64,000 nucleotides of DNA. Source: Bifidobacterium olomucense (lineage in GTDB: Bacteria > Actinomycetota > Actinomycetes > Actinomycetales > Bifidobacteriaceae). The DNA lies in contig NZ_JAAIIG010000002.1 of NCBI RefSeq assembly GCF_012932375.1, positions 351,097 through 415,096 on the forward strand, written 5' to 3'. The notes under the pieces were generated by a model, which searched no databases, had not been told where the DNA came from, and saw only the letters and a program-made list of their open reading frames with translations. The stretch's first letter is position 1. Each line of letters begins with the position of its first letter. Made by a program: the position numbers and the translations under genes. This document shows, piece after piece, positions 8,250-18,029 of this stretch.

Positions 8250-11200
8250 TCAGCGGCGAATGCGCAACGTGGCGAGCTGGAACGGGCCAAGATGCAGGCG
8301 AGCGCCTTCGGCGGGCTGCTCACCGTCAATGCCGTCCGGGACAAGGGCCACGGGCAGATCTGCGGCGATGGCATCGCCTTCCAACACGTTCGTCTCGCGA
8401 ATCGTAGCGTCCCGCAACGCGTCGCACACATTCACACTGGCATCAGCTTGGCCACCTGCAGCTTCATAGACGCGAACAATGAGGTCGCCGGAGCCATCAT
8501 CCGCCAGCTTCACCCAGTCGATCACAGCCATCCCATCCGTTACATCGAGACCGACCAACGGTTCGACAGCAGGCGCGTCATGGAGCACCGGAGCATTGAG
8601 CTCACACGCGGCGTCCACAGCGCGTTCCACCGTGGCGTCGGCCACGACTGACCAGTCGTAGTCGTGATGTCCCACATCAGTACGCGGATCGGGGAAGGTG
8701 GGTGCGGAAACCAGAGACAGACGGAACATCGTGCCGCCGCCCAAGCCCCGCGCAGCATCCACAGGAAGCTGCAGTGCATCGGAACCGTATATCGATCCGT
8801 TCACCACCGCAGCCGCATATCCAGCTTCACGCAGAATCGTGAACCGGTTCGTGCTGCTTTCGAACTTGGCTTCATCGGAGGCGCTGTTCTTGACGATCGG
8901 ACGTTCGACCAGACCGTACTGGCAGTCGTATACCGCGCGATCAGCGGTAACGGCCAACGGCACATCGACCTTGAGGAAGCGTTCCTTGGCTTGCCAATCG
9001 ACGCTCGTATGAAAATCAAGCTGCTTGGCACCGGGACGGAGCGTAATCGTCGTATTGATTACCGTCTGTCCCACAGTAGTACGCGTAACGACTACGGCAG
9101 AACCTCGTTCATCGATAGACGCCTCAACGATTTCACCGTTCAGACCTTCGGCCATCAGCAGGGATTCGCGCTCGATCTCCCAAGCGTCCCAGACTGCAGG
9201 TTCGTCCTTCATCAATTCGTATCGCCCCAAACGAGTGCCGGCGGGAACCAGCTCACGTCCACGAGCCTCGTCGATCAGAGAGGAGATGCTGCCGTCCGAT
9301 TCGACGACCGTCGAAAGTACACCGTTGGAGATACGAATGCGACCGTCATCGAGATTTTCGACCCGCGCCGGCAACGCCTCCCCTTGCGAGCAAATCGAAC
9401 GGACCTGCCACGAACCACCGTCCGCGCGATATTGACTGATGCGCGCGGCCGGCAACAGGTCGCGATCAGGATGCGAGGCACGCAGCACTGCGCAAATCTG
9501 TTCGGCGATCTCCCGCAGCCGCTGAATATCACGGCGGTAATCCTCACGCGCTTCGCGATGCACCCAAGCGATACCTGAACCGGGAAGAATATCGTGGAAC
9601 TGGTTCAACAGCAGCGTCTTCCAGATGCGGTCCATCTCCTCGCTCGGATAGACGAAGTTTGGATCGGCGATCGAGGCGGCAGCGCCCAGGTATTCAACCG
9701 TGCGCAGCAGCGATTCCTCCGTGCGGCACCCACGCTTCATATCCTGCTGGGAGGTCAATGTACCGCGATGCAGCTCCAGATACAGCTCACCCTTATATAC
9801 CGGCATTTCAGGTCCGGCGTTCTCTTCGATCTGCCGGTGCGCCTTGTCGAAGAACTCGTTGGGGGTCTCGATGTTCACACGGGAGACGCCTTCAAGGTTC
9901 TCATAGCGATGCAGGTGCTCCATCATGTCGCGCGTGGGGCCGCCGCCGCCATCGCCGAAGCCGAAGAGCAGAATCGAGCGGTCGGCAAGATCCTTGTTTT
10001 GGAAGTTCTTCTCGGCGTAGTCGAGCTCCTGGACCTTGCACCATGCCGCATACGTGTCCGAAGGCGGGAAATGCGTGAAGATGCGCGAACCGTCGATGCC
10101 CTCCCACATGAACGAGTGGTGCGGGAACTTGGTGGTGTCGTTCCAGGAGATCTTCTGGGTGAGGAACCACTCGTACCCGGCACGACGAGCGATCTGCGGC
10201 CATGCGCCCGTGTAGCCGAAGCTGTCGGGAAGCCAAACGCCCTTCGGCTCCACACCAAGATGCTCCTTGAAGTAGCGACGACCATAGCTGATCTGACGAA
10301 TCAGCGATTCGCCGGTGGGCAGCATGCCGTCGGACTCGACCCACATGCCGCCGACCGGAATGAACCGACCTTCGGCTATGCGCTGCTTCATACGGGCAAA
10401 GATATCGGGATGATCCTCCTCCAGCCATGCATACTGCTGGGCGGAGCTCATCGCGTACTTGAAATCAGGATCCGCGTCCATCAACGCCAGAGCGTTGGAC
10501 ACGGTACGGGCCACCTTGCGGCGGGTCTCGCGCACCGGCCACAACCACGCGGAATCGATATGCGCATGTCCGATCGCACTGACGTTCATCGCGGAGGCGT
10601 TCGCCGGCTTGGCAAGTACACCGGCGAGCTGTTCGCGCGCCGAGGCCACGGAGTCAAGACGCTGCTCGTCGAAAACATTGATCGAGCGCTGCAAGGCCTT
10701 GGCGAGCTGCCAGTAGCGGGGCGACTGCTTGTCGGCCGCCTCCATGAGCTGCGAAACCACATCAAGGTCCACGGAATAGTTCTCGAAACGCTGGTCGAAT
10801 TCGGTCAGGTCGGCGGACTTGAACACATAGGGCTCATCAGGCTTGCCCGTGGCCTTCTCGCCGAGCTCGGTCACGATGAACGGCGGAACACCGAGCAGCA
10901 GCGGATTGCATGCGGCTTCCAGATATACGGTGAAGCTGCCATCCTCGGCGATCGGCACCTGGGCATTGCCATCGGCGTCCACGAACGGCACCCAATGGTT
11001 GAGCGGATGCACGGCCTTGATGGCGGTACCGTCCTCACGGTAGACGAGTCCTTCGATGTGGCCGCCGCAGGAGTGCGGATACCAACCGAGGTCAATCATC
11101 AGCTCCAACGGGCGGCCCTGAGGATAACCGGCCGGCACAGCGCCGGTCAGACGGAACCAGACCGTACCCCACGTGGTGCCCCATTCGTTGCCGAGCGTGA

Positions 11201-11384
11201 ACGGATGGAAGGTGATTTCCCCGCGACCGACCTTGTCGAAGAACTCGTCGGACGGCATCGGTTCACCGGGAATATCGAAGGCTTCCACCTTCAGGTGTTC
11301 AATTACCGGATGAATATGCGGGTTGACTCGTTGACGCAGCACGCGCTTGCATCGTTCGAGCTGTTGCTCTGGTTTGAGAAACAT
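8250..11384 (-). CDS. Alpha-mannosidase, glycoside hydrolase family 38 (paralog 2)
   Basis: This second GH38 enzyme, 1044 aa, is clearly a duplicate of its neighbour. Long blocks are identical, including the Zn site GHAHIDSAWLWPVRETRRK (from about residue 272) and the nucleophile loop GVWLPDSFGYTGAWPQIA (D387). Divergence is concentrated in the N-terminal 200 residues and the C-terminal beta domains. Two retained copies suggest different alpha-linkages or positions on branched N-glycans, but that is inference. The ATG follows AAAGG, and a perfect LacI-type operator lies 100 bp upstream. Expected to be cytoplasmic, as no signal peptide is present. Confidence 0.94.
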   Translation of the reverse strand: MFLKPEQQLERCKRVLRQRVNPHIHPVIEHLKVEAFDIPGEPMPSDEFFDKVGRGEITFHPFTLGNEWGTTWGTVWFRLTGAVPAGYPQGRPLELMIDLGWYPHSCGGHIEGLVYREDGTAIKAVHPLNHWVPFVDADGNAQVPIAEDGSFTVYLEAACNPLLLGVPPFIVTELGEKATGKPDEPYVFKSADLTEFDQRFENYSVDLDVVSQLMEAADKQSPRYWQLAKALQRSINVFDEQRLDSVASAREQLAGVLAKPANASAMNVSAIGHAHIDSAWLWPVRETRRKVARTVSNALALMDADPDFKYAMSSAQQYAWLEEDHPDIFARMKQRIAEGRFIPVGGMWVESDGMLPTGESLIRQISYGRRYFKEHLGVEPKGVWLPDSFGYTGAWPQIARRAGYEWFLTQKISWNDTTKFPHHSFMWEGIDGSRIFTHFPPSDTYAAWCKVQELDYAEKNFQNKDLADRSILLFGFGDGGGGPTRDMMEHLHRYENLEGVSRVNIETPNEFFDKAHRQIEENAGPEMPVYKGELYLELHRGTLTSQQDMKRGCRTEESLLRTVEYLGAAASIADPNFVYPSEEMDRIWKTLLLNQFHDILPGSGIAWVHREAREDYRRDIQRLREIAEQICAVLRASHPDRDLLPAARISQYRADGGSWQVRSICSQGEALPARVENLDDGRIRISNGVLSTVVESDGSISSLIDEARGRELVPAGTRLGRYELMKDEPAVWDAWEIERESLLMAEGLNGEIVEASIDERGSAVVVTRTTVGQTVINTTITLRPGAKQLDFHTSVDWQAKERFLKVDVPLAVTADRAVYDCQYGLVERPIVKNSASDEAKFESSTNRFTILREAGYAAAVVNGSIYGSDALQLPVDAARGLGGGTMFRLSLVSAPTFPDPRTDVGHHDYDWSVVADATVERAVDAACELNAPVLHDAPAVEPLVGLDVTDGMAVIDWVKLADDGSGDLIVRVYEAAGGQADASVNVCDALRDATIRETNVLEGDAIAADLPVALVPDGIDGEQPAEGARLHLGPFQLATLRIRR

Positions 11385-11483
11385 CTTGACCTTTCCCCTT
11401 GTGTGTCGCCGCGATTCGCGGTCACCTCATCGTGCCGCCGCCCCTGGTGCATAGGACGTTTCGGCATGCGCCGCCCTTTCGGA

Positions 11484-11499
11484 ACTAAAGCGCTTTAGT
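11484..11499 (-). promoter_or_regulatory. LacI-type operator upstream of the alpha-mannosidase pair
   Basis: ACTAAAGCGCTTTAGT is a perfect 16-bp palindrome, 100 bp upstream of the GH38 start and identical in its core to the operator at 4654-4667. It links the two transcription units into one regulon. Confidence 0.85.
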
Positions 11500-12235
11500 A
11501 CATTAAGTTTGGACGCTCTCCCCAGCGATGTCAAGCCGCCCCTTCCCGCGCGTGTTCCTCTTGCTGCATTGGCCTGTATTGCGCCCACATTGTTTGGGCA
11601 TAGCAGGAATTTGTGTTGAGTAAAAATATGGGTTTTCAATCTGACGTGAATCATTCTCCCGGAATGCAGGGCGTAACATGGCGTGGCACGATTACCGTTT
11701 ATCGTTCCGGATGCCGATCCGTGCGGATGTTTGACTATTGGCCTATAGGAACTTTCTGCAGTGTTCATGCCCCTGCTGTTCTTTCCCGCTTACAAGGGGC
11801 GAATTTCCGCTGCACAAAATACCTATCTGCGTTACAAGGGGCTGATGCCCAAGTAACTTCGACGGAAGAGCGGCGGAACTACGTCGGCGCATAGGGCCGA
11901 ATATGAGTGTTATCATTCCGGTGCAGCCCCTTGTAACGCAGATAGGTCTCCGCGCAACCGGTGTACCAGCCCCTTGTAACCGAGTTTGTTCCACAGTTGC
12001 CCCATGAACCCCGCCAAAACCCGTCAGACCCCCTAATCCAAGGATGCCAAGTCCAAATCAACACCCATATCATCCGGAACAAGCCTCCACACCCAAAACC
12101 GAACGGAAACCAAAGCAAGAACACTACGCCCGGCCCAAAACCCGAGCGCTCAAAACGGCACACGCCACGTCGGCGACGCATGCGGATAACATCCACGTTT
12201 TGACCCGAAACCCTAGCCCTTCGGAAAACAGCAAA
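11500..12235. other. Gene-poor intergenic stretch with nested inverted repeats
   Basis: No reading frame here has a convincing start, ribosome site and protein-like composition. The left part (11500-11790) holds the upstream region of the mannosidase operon. The middle holds four copies of TTACAAGGGGC, two in each orientation, described separately. The right part (12000-12235) is A/C-rich on the plus strand without visible structure until the ssrA terminator. Confidence 0.6.
11788..11980. repeat. Nested inverted repeats built on TTACAAGGGGC
   Basis: A perfect 24-bp inverted pair lies at 11821-11844 and 11924-11947 (shared core CTGCGTTACAAGGGGCTG), with 79 bp between the arms. Outside it are a further direct core copy at 11790-11800 and an inverted one at 11967-11980 (CAGCCCCTTGTAAC). 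The result is a symmetrical outer/inner arrangement. Function is unknown; a structured RNA, a regulator-binding cluster or a remnant mobile element are possible. Confidence 0.75.
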
Positions 12236-12277
12236 CAAAAAGCCGCTAAGCCCTACTCTCGTAAGGCCTTGCGGCTT
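12236..12277 (-). terminator. Intrinsic terminator of ssrA
   Basis: On the minus strand the arms AAGCCGCAAGGCC and GGGCTTAGCGGCT pair imperfectly around a loop of about 10 nt and are followed by TTTTTGTTTG. It begins about 23 nt past the mature tmRNA 3' end. Confidence 0.8.
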
Positions 12278-12299
12278 GTTTCCGCGATTGCGGAGATAG

Positions 12300-12693
12300 T
12301 GGAGGCGCGGGGAATTGAACCCCGGTCCGATGACCGAGCCCACAGTCTTCTACGTGCGTAGTCTGCTGGCCGTGCGGCGGTTTTTCTGCCCCCATCGATG
12401 TCGCAGACAACTGATGGCGAGCATATCCGCAGTTAAAGTCCCGACACAGCCCTGAGGCTCAGCTGTATCAGCAAGTCTTCTTAACGACGCTCAACATCCT
12501 CCCAAAGACGAGAAGGAGTGAACGGAGCGGCTGCTCACTGGTTAATCCTGGCGCGAAGCTCAGGCAGCGAGAGCGAACTCAGTGCGGTTAGATTTAGCAC
12601 TTATTCTTTTGTCGGGGTCATCCACGAGTGGACCCGACGTTCTCGGCACGCTTCCCTGCAGCGAACAGGTCACCGTCGAAACCGATCGCCCCC
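12300..12693 (-). ncRNA. ssrA: tmRNA (transfer-messenger RNA)
   Basis: tmRNA rescues ribosomes stalled on mRNAs without stop codons and adds a degradation tag. The 5' end GGGGGCGATCGGTTTCGAC (from 12693) pairs with the 3' end CGCCTCC to form the acceptor stem with one G-U pair. The T-arm GGGGTTCAATTCCCC is intact. The terminal CCA is not encoded (the genome reads CTA), so it must be added by the CCA enzyme. The tag frame lies at 12560-12598. An intrinsic terminator follows, and a TGATAAT box about 10 nt before the 5' end is a possible -10 element. Confidence 0.97.
12560..12598 (-). other. tmRNA tag-peptide reading frame
   Basis: Reading from GCT at 12598, the frame encodes AKSNRTEFALAA and ends in TGA. 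The C-terminal ALAA is the normal degron for Clp proteases. This tag is the one I know from Bifidobacterium and supports the genus assignment. Confidence 0.95.
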
Positions 12694-12842
12694 AATCTTG
12701 AATTATCAAGCTCCGGCCTTCAGACCGGACTTTTCAGACTACACCTCTCCCCTTAAATCCGCAACCTGCATGTTTCCGCCGAACGCGAAGGCGACGCTAG
12801 CGAACACGGGCGGACGCAGCGGTCCACGCGAAACAGCAATCA

Positions 12843-14003
12843 TCATTTGATAATCGGCTTCAACGGCGCGGAAACATCCACCTGCTGCTTGTTGCCGATG
12901 ACTTTCGGATCGTTGATGATCTTATCGACCACAGCCATCTTCAGCTTAAGCTGTGAGGAGTCACCCCAGACGATCACCCGTGCGCCATCATCCAATACGG
13001 TGGTCACTGAATCCTGCGTTTCTGCGGTGACCTTGGTAATGGACTGTCGCATCGATTCCGGCAACGCACCCAGAATGGCCAGTGCCTCCTTGATCGAACG
13101 ATTCTTCAGGCTTGCTTGCGCATCCTTGGTTTCGATAACCGGTATGCCACTGACGTCCTTGGCGGTTACGGAGTTGAGCACACGCGCATCAGAATCCACC
13201 GCGACCAGCGTATCGCCGCTTTTGAGCATGGCAGCAGGTCGTTGCGCGGTGACCTCGACACTCATCGCCTTGGGGAAATGCTTGGTCACTTTGGCTTGCG
13301 AGACACCGGGAATGTCTTTGAGCTGTTCGGCAACATCGTTGGTGGAAACCATAAACAATGATTTGCCGGACTGCTGGTCCGCGATCTTATGAATCGTGCT
13401 GGCACTCACCCATTCGTTGGCACCGGAGACTTCGATGCGATTCGTTTCCAAACGAAATACCGAAGAGAAGAACAACAGCCAGAACAGCGCCACCAGCGCT
13501 GCAACGACCGCAACGGCAACCAACGCCCGCAATGCGATCACCCGCGCGCTCGCGCGCCTATGTTCTTTGGTGCGTTCGGCGAAATTCACCACTTTCGGGC
13601 GCGAAGCAACTCCAAGCATGCCGGTGGTCTGCCGCAGCGTCTCGGTTACGTAGTCCTCGCTCGGCAATCGTCTGGCGTCTACGAACGCCCCGGCGGGCCC
13701 ATTGGCCACGGTGACGTCAGGCACGAGTTCCGCTTGCACGTCGCTGGCGTCCGAGGTCACGGTGCGAGGCTTGCGACTGCGGGCCAAGCGCGCGCCGCTG
13801 GCCTTGGATCCCGTATACGATTCGATGGTGCGTCCACGATGCGGCTTACGAGTTTTCTGGGATGAGCGAACCACACCATATGGCCGTCGCACCCCACGCG
13901 ACTGATGCGCTTCGCCCGTCTGCGGCAATCGACGTGGCTCGTCCGATGCGTGGTGATTGCCCGTCGTATGCGAGGAGACCGATCTGACCGTACGGGAGGC
14001 CAT
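12843..14003 (-). CDS. ftsQ: Cell division protein FtsQ/DivIB
   Basis: FtsQ is a divisome scaffold linking early and late division proteins; it acts at the membrane with FtsL and FtsI. The 386-aa protein has a long basic cytoplasmic tail (about 160 residues, rich in R, S, T), one membrane span (VIALRALVAVAVVAALVALFW region), and a POTRA domain (FRLETNRIEVSGANEWV...) followed by the FtsQ beta domain. The ATG at 14003 overlaps the murC stop (TAATG). A TTG nine bases earlier is in frame but less likely. It is the last gene of the cluster. No ftsZ follows, unlike many Actinobacteria. Confidence 0.9.
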   Translation of the reverse strand: MASRTVRSVSSHTTGNHHASDEPRRLPQTGEAHQSRGVRRPYGVVRSSQKTRKPHRGRTIESYTGSKASGARLARSRKPRTVTSDASDVQAELVPDVTVANGPAGAFVDARRLPSEDYVTETLRQTTGMLGVASRPKVVNFAERTKEHRRASARVIALRALVAVAVVAALVALFWLLFFSSVFRLETNRIEVSGANEWVSASTIHKIADQQSGKSLFMVSTNDVAEQLKDIPGVSQAKVTKHFPKAMSVEVTAQRPAAMLKSGDTLVAVDSDARVLNSVTAKDVSGIPVIETKDAQASLKNRSIKEALAILGALPESMRQSITKVTAETQDSVTTVLDDGARVIVWGDSSQLKLKMAVVDKIINDPKVIGNKQQVDVSAPLKPIIK

Positions 14004-15556
14004 TACTCGCAACGCTCCCTGTGCGCTTCAAGAGCCGCAAGCAGCACGTCATCCATCTGCGTGATGTCGCCGGCGCCCACGGTGATGATCACGTCGCCAT
14101 GGTGAGCGCGCATGGCCATCATCTGGGCGGCCAGACGCATGTCGTCGACCGCCTGAATCCATGAAGACGTTCTGGCATCGCCGAGCTGGCTGGCCGCGTC
14201 CACAATGGTGGAGGCGGTCACATCCGGGAAGTCCTCCTGCTTCTCGCGCGCCGGGAAGATGCCCGTGACAATGACGTCATCCGCCTTGGACAGGGCCTCG
14301 GCGAACTGGCTCGCGAAGAATTTGGTACGGGAGAACAGGTGCGGTTGGAAGATCACGCGAATGACGTGCTCCGGATATCGACGTCGTGCGGCATCGAGCA
14401 GGGCCGCGATTTCGGTGGGATGATGTGCATAATCATCCACCACTGTCACCTGCTTGACCGTACCGCGTATCTGGAAACGACGCGCAGCTCCGAGGAATGT
14501 ACCCGCCGCGGACGCAGCCTCGGCAGGGGCCACGCCGAGCAGCACCGCAGCCGTAATTGCAGCCGCCGCATTGCGTGCGTTATGGATGCCCGGCACCTTC
14601 AACGTCACATGCTGATCGACCGGAGCCCCACCGGTCACCGCTTCCGGCAGGTGCAGCACCATATGCTCGGCACCACTGCCGACGCTCTCGCTTTCGGAGC
14701 TGATCGACACATATGCTGCGCCGCCAAGATCCGGCAACTCGGCCTGAGGCGTGGTGCCGTAGGCCACGGTATGCGACTTGACCTCTTCCGGCAGTGACTG
14801 CAGCACAGCAAGAGCATCCGCGTCGTCGGCGCAGATGATCACATGACCCGTGGCATGACCGGCGTGTTGTACGAAAGCGGCACGGTAATGCGCCTCATCG
14901 CCATAATGGTCCAGATGATCAGCCTCGCAGTTGGTGATAATCGCGATGGTCGGATGATATTTGGCAAAGCTGCCGTCCGATTCATCGGCCTCGGCCACTA
15001 GCACTGAACCCTGACCGGCATGGCCGCCATCAAGTGTCGTGCCATCCGGCCCCTGAATGGAACCGCCGATGGCGTAGCTGGGATCGGCACCGACATGAAC
15101 GAGAATATGCGCCAGCATAGAGCTGGTGGTGGTTTTGCCATGGGCACCGGCAACGGTAACCGCCTGCTTGCCGTTCATCAGCAGAGCGAGGATGTCGCTG
15201 CGGTGTACGATGCGCTTGCCGCCCTCATGGGCCGCAATGATTTCCGGATTGTCTGGTTTGATGGCACTGGAGTAGACCACGGTTTGTGCATTCGCCACAT
15301 GATCCGCCTGCTGGCCGAACTCCACAGTGATGCCCAACGACTGCAGACGATCGGTTTTGGCGCTGCGCTCACGGTCGGATCCGTCCACTGGCACGCCTTG
15401 CGCATGCAGCATTTCCGCAAGAACACTCATACCGGCGCCACCGATGCCGATAAAATGCGTCGCCCCCAAATCGGACGGTCGCGCATCGGCATCAAACCCG
15501 GCGTGAGTAGGATCAAGCACAATGGATTGTTCCTGAGACAATTGACGCTCCTTCAT
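14003..15556 (-). CDS. murC: UDP-N-acetylmuramate--L-alanine ligase
   Basis: MurC adds L-alanine to UDP-MurNAc, the first step of stem-peptide synthesis in the cytoplasm. The N-terminal Rossmann part begins ATHFIGIGGAGMSVLAEM. The ATP loop is VAGAHGKTTTSSM and the central EADESDGSF motif is present, followed by the C-terminal ligase domain, giving about 517 aa. The ATG at 15556 (MKERQLSQEQ) is preferred. A TTG at 15589 extends the frame by 11 residues, and neither has a strong ribosome site. It lies 48 bp after murG and overlaps ftsQ by one base. Confidence 0.95.
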   Translation of the reverse strand: MKERQLSQEQSIVLDPTHAGFDADARPSDLGATHFIGIGGAGMSVLAEMLHAQGVPVDGSDRERSAKTDRLQSLGITVEFGQQADHVANAQTVVYSSAIKPDNPEIIAAHEGGKRIVHRSDILALLMNGKQAVTVAGAHGKTTTSSMLAHILVHVGADPSYAIGGSIQGPDGTTLDGGHAGQGSVLVAEADESDGSFAKYHPTIAIITNCEADHLDHYGDEAHYRAAFVQHAGHATGHVIICADDADALAVLQSLPEEVKSHTVAYGTTPQAELPDLGGAAYVSISSESESVGSGAEHMVLHLPEAVTGGAPVDQHVTLKVPGIHNARNAAAAITAAVLLGVAPAEAASAAGTFLGAARRFQIRGTVKQVTVVDDYAHHPTEIAALLDAARRRYPEHVIRVIFQPHLFSRTKFFASQFAEALSKADDVIVTGIFPAREKQEDFPDVTASTIVDAASQLGDARTSSWIQAVDDMRLAAQMMAMRAHHGDVIITVGAGDITQMDDVLLAALEAHRERCE

Positions 15557-15604
15557 GAATTCCCGGCATCTATTATGGCCGGCATGCAAACCTTGTACCA
15601 GCGG

Positions 15605-16795
15605 TCAGCGATTTGACGCGCTTCTCTTCGCGAGATTCAGCACCTGACGGGCCATGATCTGCGCGGCATCACGAATGCCGTACTGCCATGCTTTGCGACC
15701 GTATTCGGCCAGACGATCGGCATCTGCCAGCAGATCGGGCACATGGGCGCGCACCCAATCGGACGTCATATCCTTGTCTGCCACCATGAGACCGCCACCG
15801 GCGTTGACCACCGGTTCGGCGTTGAAACGCTGTTCGCCGTTGCCGATGGGAAGCGGCACATAGATGGCCGGCAGACCCAGTGCAGCCAATTCGGAGACGG
15901 AACCGGCACCCGCGCGGCAAATCACCAGATCGGCGCAGGCGAAAGCCAGGTCGATGCGTTCCAGATATTCGGCGGTATGGTAGTCTCCTTGTCCCGCGGT
16001 CTCAGCGCCGATGCCGGTAAGCACCTGCTCCCCTGCCGACTTGGAAACGAGCGTCCGCACCTCGTCGATTTTGCCGCGACCGGTCAGATGGATGATCTGG
16101 GCATGGGCAAGCAGATCACCTGCCGCGGATGCGATGGCACGATTGAGGCTTTGAGCGCCGAGCGAGCCGCCGGTGACCAGTACCAGCGGACGGTTCGGAT
16201 CCACGCCCAACGCTTCGGCAGCCTGACGACGCACAGCTGCACGATCCTGCTCGAACTGTTTCGCCAATGCTGCGATAGCAGGACGCAGCGGCAGACCTAC
16301 GCGCTGTACTACCGCTCCCTGCCGTGGCTTCAAACCGGTATGTTCATATACGGTGCCGATGAAATCGGCCCAACGGGCCCCCAGCTTGTTGGCCATGCCG
16401 GCGCGGGCGTTCTGCTCGTGGATGACGATGGGTATGCCCATACGATGTGCGGTGGCATACACCGGTGCCGACGCGTACCCGCCGAAGCCGGCCACCACAT
16501 CCGCCTTGCGACGTTGGAGAATCGAACGCACCTTGGCGGTCTCCCGACGCCACTTCATCGGGAATTTCAGCATGTACAGATTCGGTCTGCGTGGGAAGGG
16601 AACCTTGTCGATGGTGTCCAGTTCCAGTCCGGCGGCGGGTACGAGATCTTTCTCCAGCCCCACCGCCGTTCCCACGACGGTCACCTGGGCGGAAGGCTCC
16701 AGCTCGTGAATCGCGCCGGCGACCGCAAGCAGCGGATTGACGTGTCCGGCGGTGCCTCCGCCGGCGAGAACGATATGCATATTGCCCTGACTCAT
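15605..16795 (-). CDS. murG: UDP-GlcNAc:lipid I N-acetylglucosaminyltransferase
   Basis: MurG transfers GlcNAc to lipid I to make lipid II on the inner face of the membrane (GT28). The glycine-rich loop [14 protein letters not shown] lies at the N-terminus, and the UDP-GlcNAc site [12 protein letters not shown] and the acceptor-side [15 protein letters not shown] are clear. Length is 396 aa from the ATG at 16795. An ATG at 16780, directly at MHIVLAGG and preceded by CAGGGCAAT, is an alternative. It follows ftsW after 16 bp. Confidence 0.96.
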   Translation of the reverse strand: MSQGNMHIVLAGGGTAGHVNPLLAVAGAIHELEPSAQVTVVGTAVGLEKDLVPAAGLELDTIDKVPFPRRPNLYMLKFPMKWRRETAKVRSILQRRKADVVAGFGGYASAPVYATAHRMGIPIVIHEQNARAGMANKLGARWADFIGTVYEHTGLKPRQGAVVQRVGLPLRPAIAALAKQFEQDRAAVRRQAAEALGVDPNRPLVLVTGGSLGAQSLNRAIASAAGDLLAHAQIIHLTGRGKIDEVRTLVSKSAGEQVLTGIGAETAGQGDYHTAEYLERIDLAFACADLVICRAGAGSVSELAALGLPAIYVPLPIGNGEQRFNAEPVVNAGGGLMVADKDMTSDWVRAHVPDLLADADRLAEYGRKAWQYGIRDAAQIMARQVLNLAKRSASNR

Positions 16796-16811
16796 GGTTA
16801 TCGAGTGTACT

Positions 16812-18029
16812 CTACGCGCTTTGCCTGGCCTGTCTGATCTGCGGCTGCGAGCGCATAAGCCCCACAACCAGTCCCGCAGCCATCAGACACATGATCATCG
16901 ACGAGCCACCGGCCGAGACAAATGGCATCGGTACGCCGAGCACCGGAAACACTCCTACGACCACGCCAATGTTCACCATGGCCTGACCGACGATCCAGAT
17001 GGTGACGCACATGAGCACCATAGCCACATAACGGTCGTTGACCTGCAGAGCGATGACGATCATGCACCATCCAAGAATCATGAAGAACAACAGCACAACG
17101 GCACAACCGACGAATCCGGTCTCCTCGCCAATGATGGCGAAGATGAAGTCGTTGTGCGCGGCTGGCAGATAGTTCCACTTCTCGCGCGAGTTGCCGATAC
17201 CCACGCCGAGGAAACCGCCGGAGGCGATGGCGTATTTCGCATGTGTGGACTGGTAGCACACCGTTTGCGCATCGGCGGCCGTGCAGTCGCCGTACGTGGC
17301 CAGAATGCGCCGCATACGGTTAGGGCTGGAAATCGCCAGCACGGCCACCAGACCCACAAGCGCCACAACGCCGGCGGCCATCCACTTGCCAGGGAATCCG
17401 GCCACCAGAAAAGCCACTACGCCGATGAATCCCAGAATCATGGCGGTACCCAGATCCTTGCCGCCGACGACAAGGCCCAGGCCGGCAGCATAGATCAGGA
17501 TTGGAGCACGGTAGGCCCTCATCCCTTCACGCCGGTATCTCTGAGCGCATACATGCAACGCCGAAGGAAGCCAGACGCACATGGCGAATTTCATGAATTC
17601 CGCCGGCTGCACCGTAGTGAAGCCCAGATTCAGCCAACCCTTGTTGCCGTATACGTCAATGCCCAGCGGCGTGAAGGTCAGAGCCTGCACGATCAGAGAG
17701 GCGATCACGAACATGGCACCGGCATGCTTCCAGAATTTCACCGGCATGATCATCACGAGGAATCCCGCCAGCAGACCTATCAGGCAGAATCCTCCCTGGC
17801 TGATGAGCTGAACGAACGGCGACCTGCCTTGCGCCGTCATGGTGACGGTGGAGCTGGAGAACACCATGATCAGACCGAAGCAGGTCAGTCCCACCACTGC
17901 CATGCGGAAGCCGTGATAGCACCACAATGGATTGAGCAGACTTCGCCATCCGGTGTAATCGGTAATGGTCAGGGCCGGTTCTTCCGGTATTCTGCGTATT
18001 TTGCGCGTGGAGGACTCAGTGAAGACCAT
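16812..18029 (-). CDS. ftsW: SEDS-family peptidoglycan glycosyltransferase FtsW
   Basis: FtsW polymerises lipid II at the septum in a complex with the class B PBP FtsI. The 405-aa protein has about ten membrane spans (e.g. [19 protein letters not shown], then [17 protein letters not shown]). Hallmark SEDS segments include [17 protein letters not shown] and the C-terminal [15 protein letters not shown]. The ATG at 18029 follows GAGCGAGG and overlaps the murD end by 14 bp. An ATG at 18083 would overlap by 68 bp and is less likely. It is placed between murD and murG, the usual order. Confidence 0.94.
   Translation of the reverse strand: MVFTESSTRKIRRIPEEPALTITDYTGWRSLLNPLWCYHGFRMAVVGLTCFGLIMVFSSSTVTMTAQGRSPFVQLISQGGFCLIGLLAGFLVMIMPVKFWKHAGAMFVIASLIVQALTFTPLGIDVYGNKGWLNLGFTTVQPAEFMKFAMCVWLPSALHVCAQRYRREGMRAYRAPILIYAAGLGLVVGGKDLGTAMILGFIGVVAFLVAGFPGKWMAAGVVALVGLVAVLAISSPNRMRRILATYGDCTAADAQTVCYQSTHAKYAIASGGFLGVGIGNSREKWNYLPAAHNDFIFAIIGEETGFVGCAVVLLFFMILGWCMIVIALQVNDRYVAMVLMCVTIWIVGQAMVNIGVVVGVFPVLGVPMPFVSAGGSSMIMCLMAAGLVVGLMRSQPQIRQARQSA

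Noticed and set aside
9594..11498. Plus-strand open frame of 634 codons across the second GH38 gene
   Set aside because: Antisense shadow; a similar shadow exists over the paralog, as expected from shared codon bias.
11427..12361. Several small open frames (83-154 codons) in the spacer before ssrA
   Set aside because: They overlap the repeats or ssrA, lack ribosome sites, and their translations look random.
12300..12370. tRNA-like sequence (T-arm and acceptor) suggesting a tRNA gene
   Set aside because: There is no anticodon arm in the right place; the acceptor pairs with a 5' part ~390 nt away and a tag frame lies between, so it is tmRNA.
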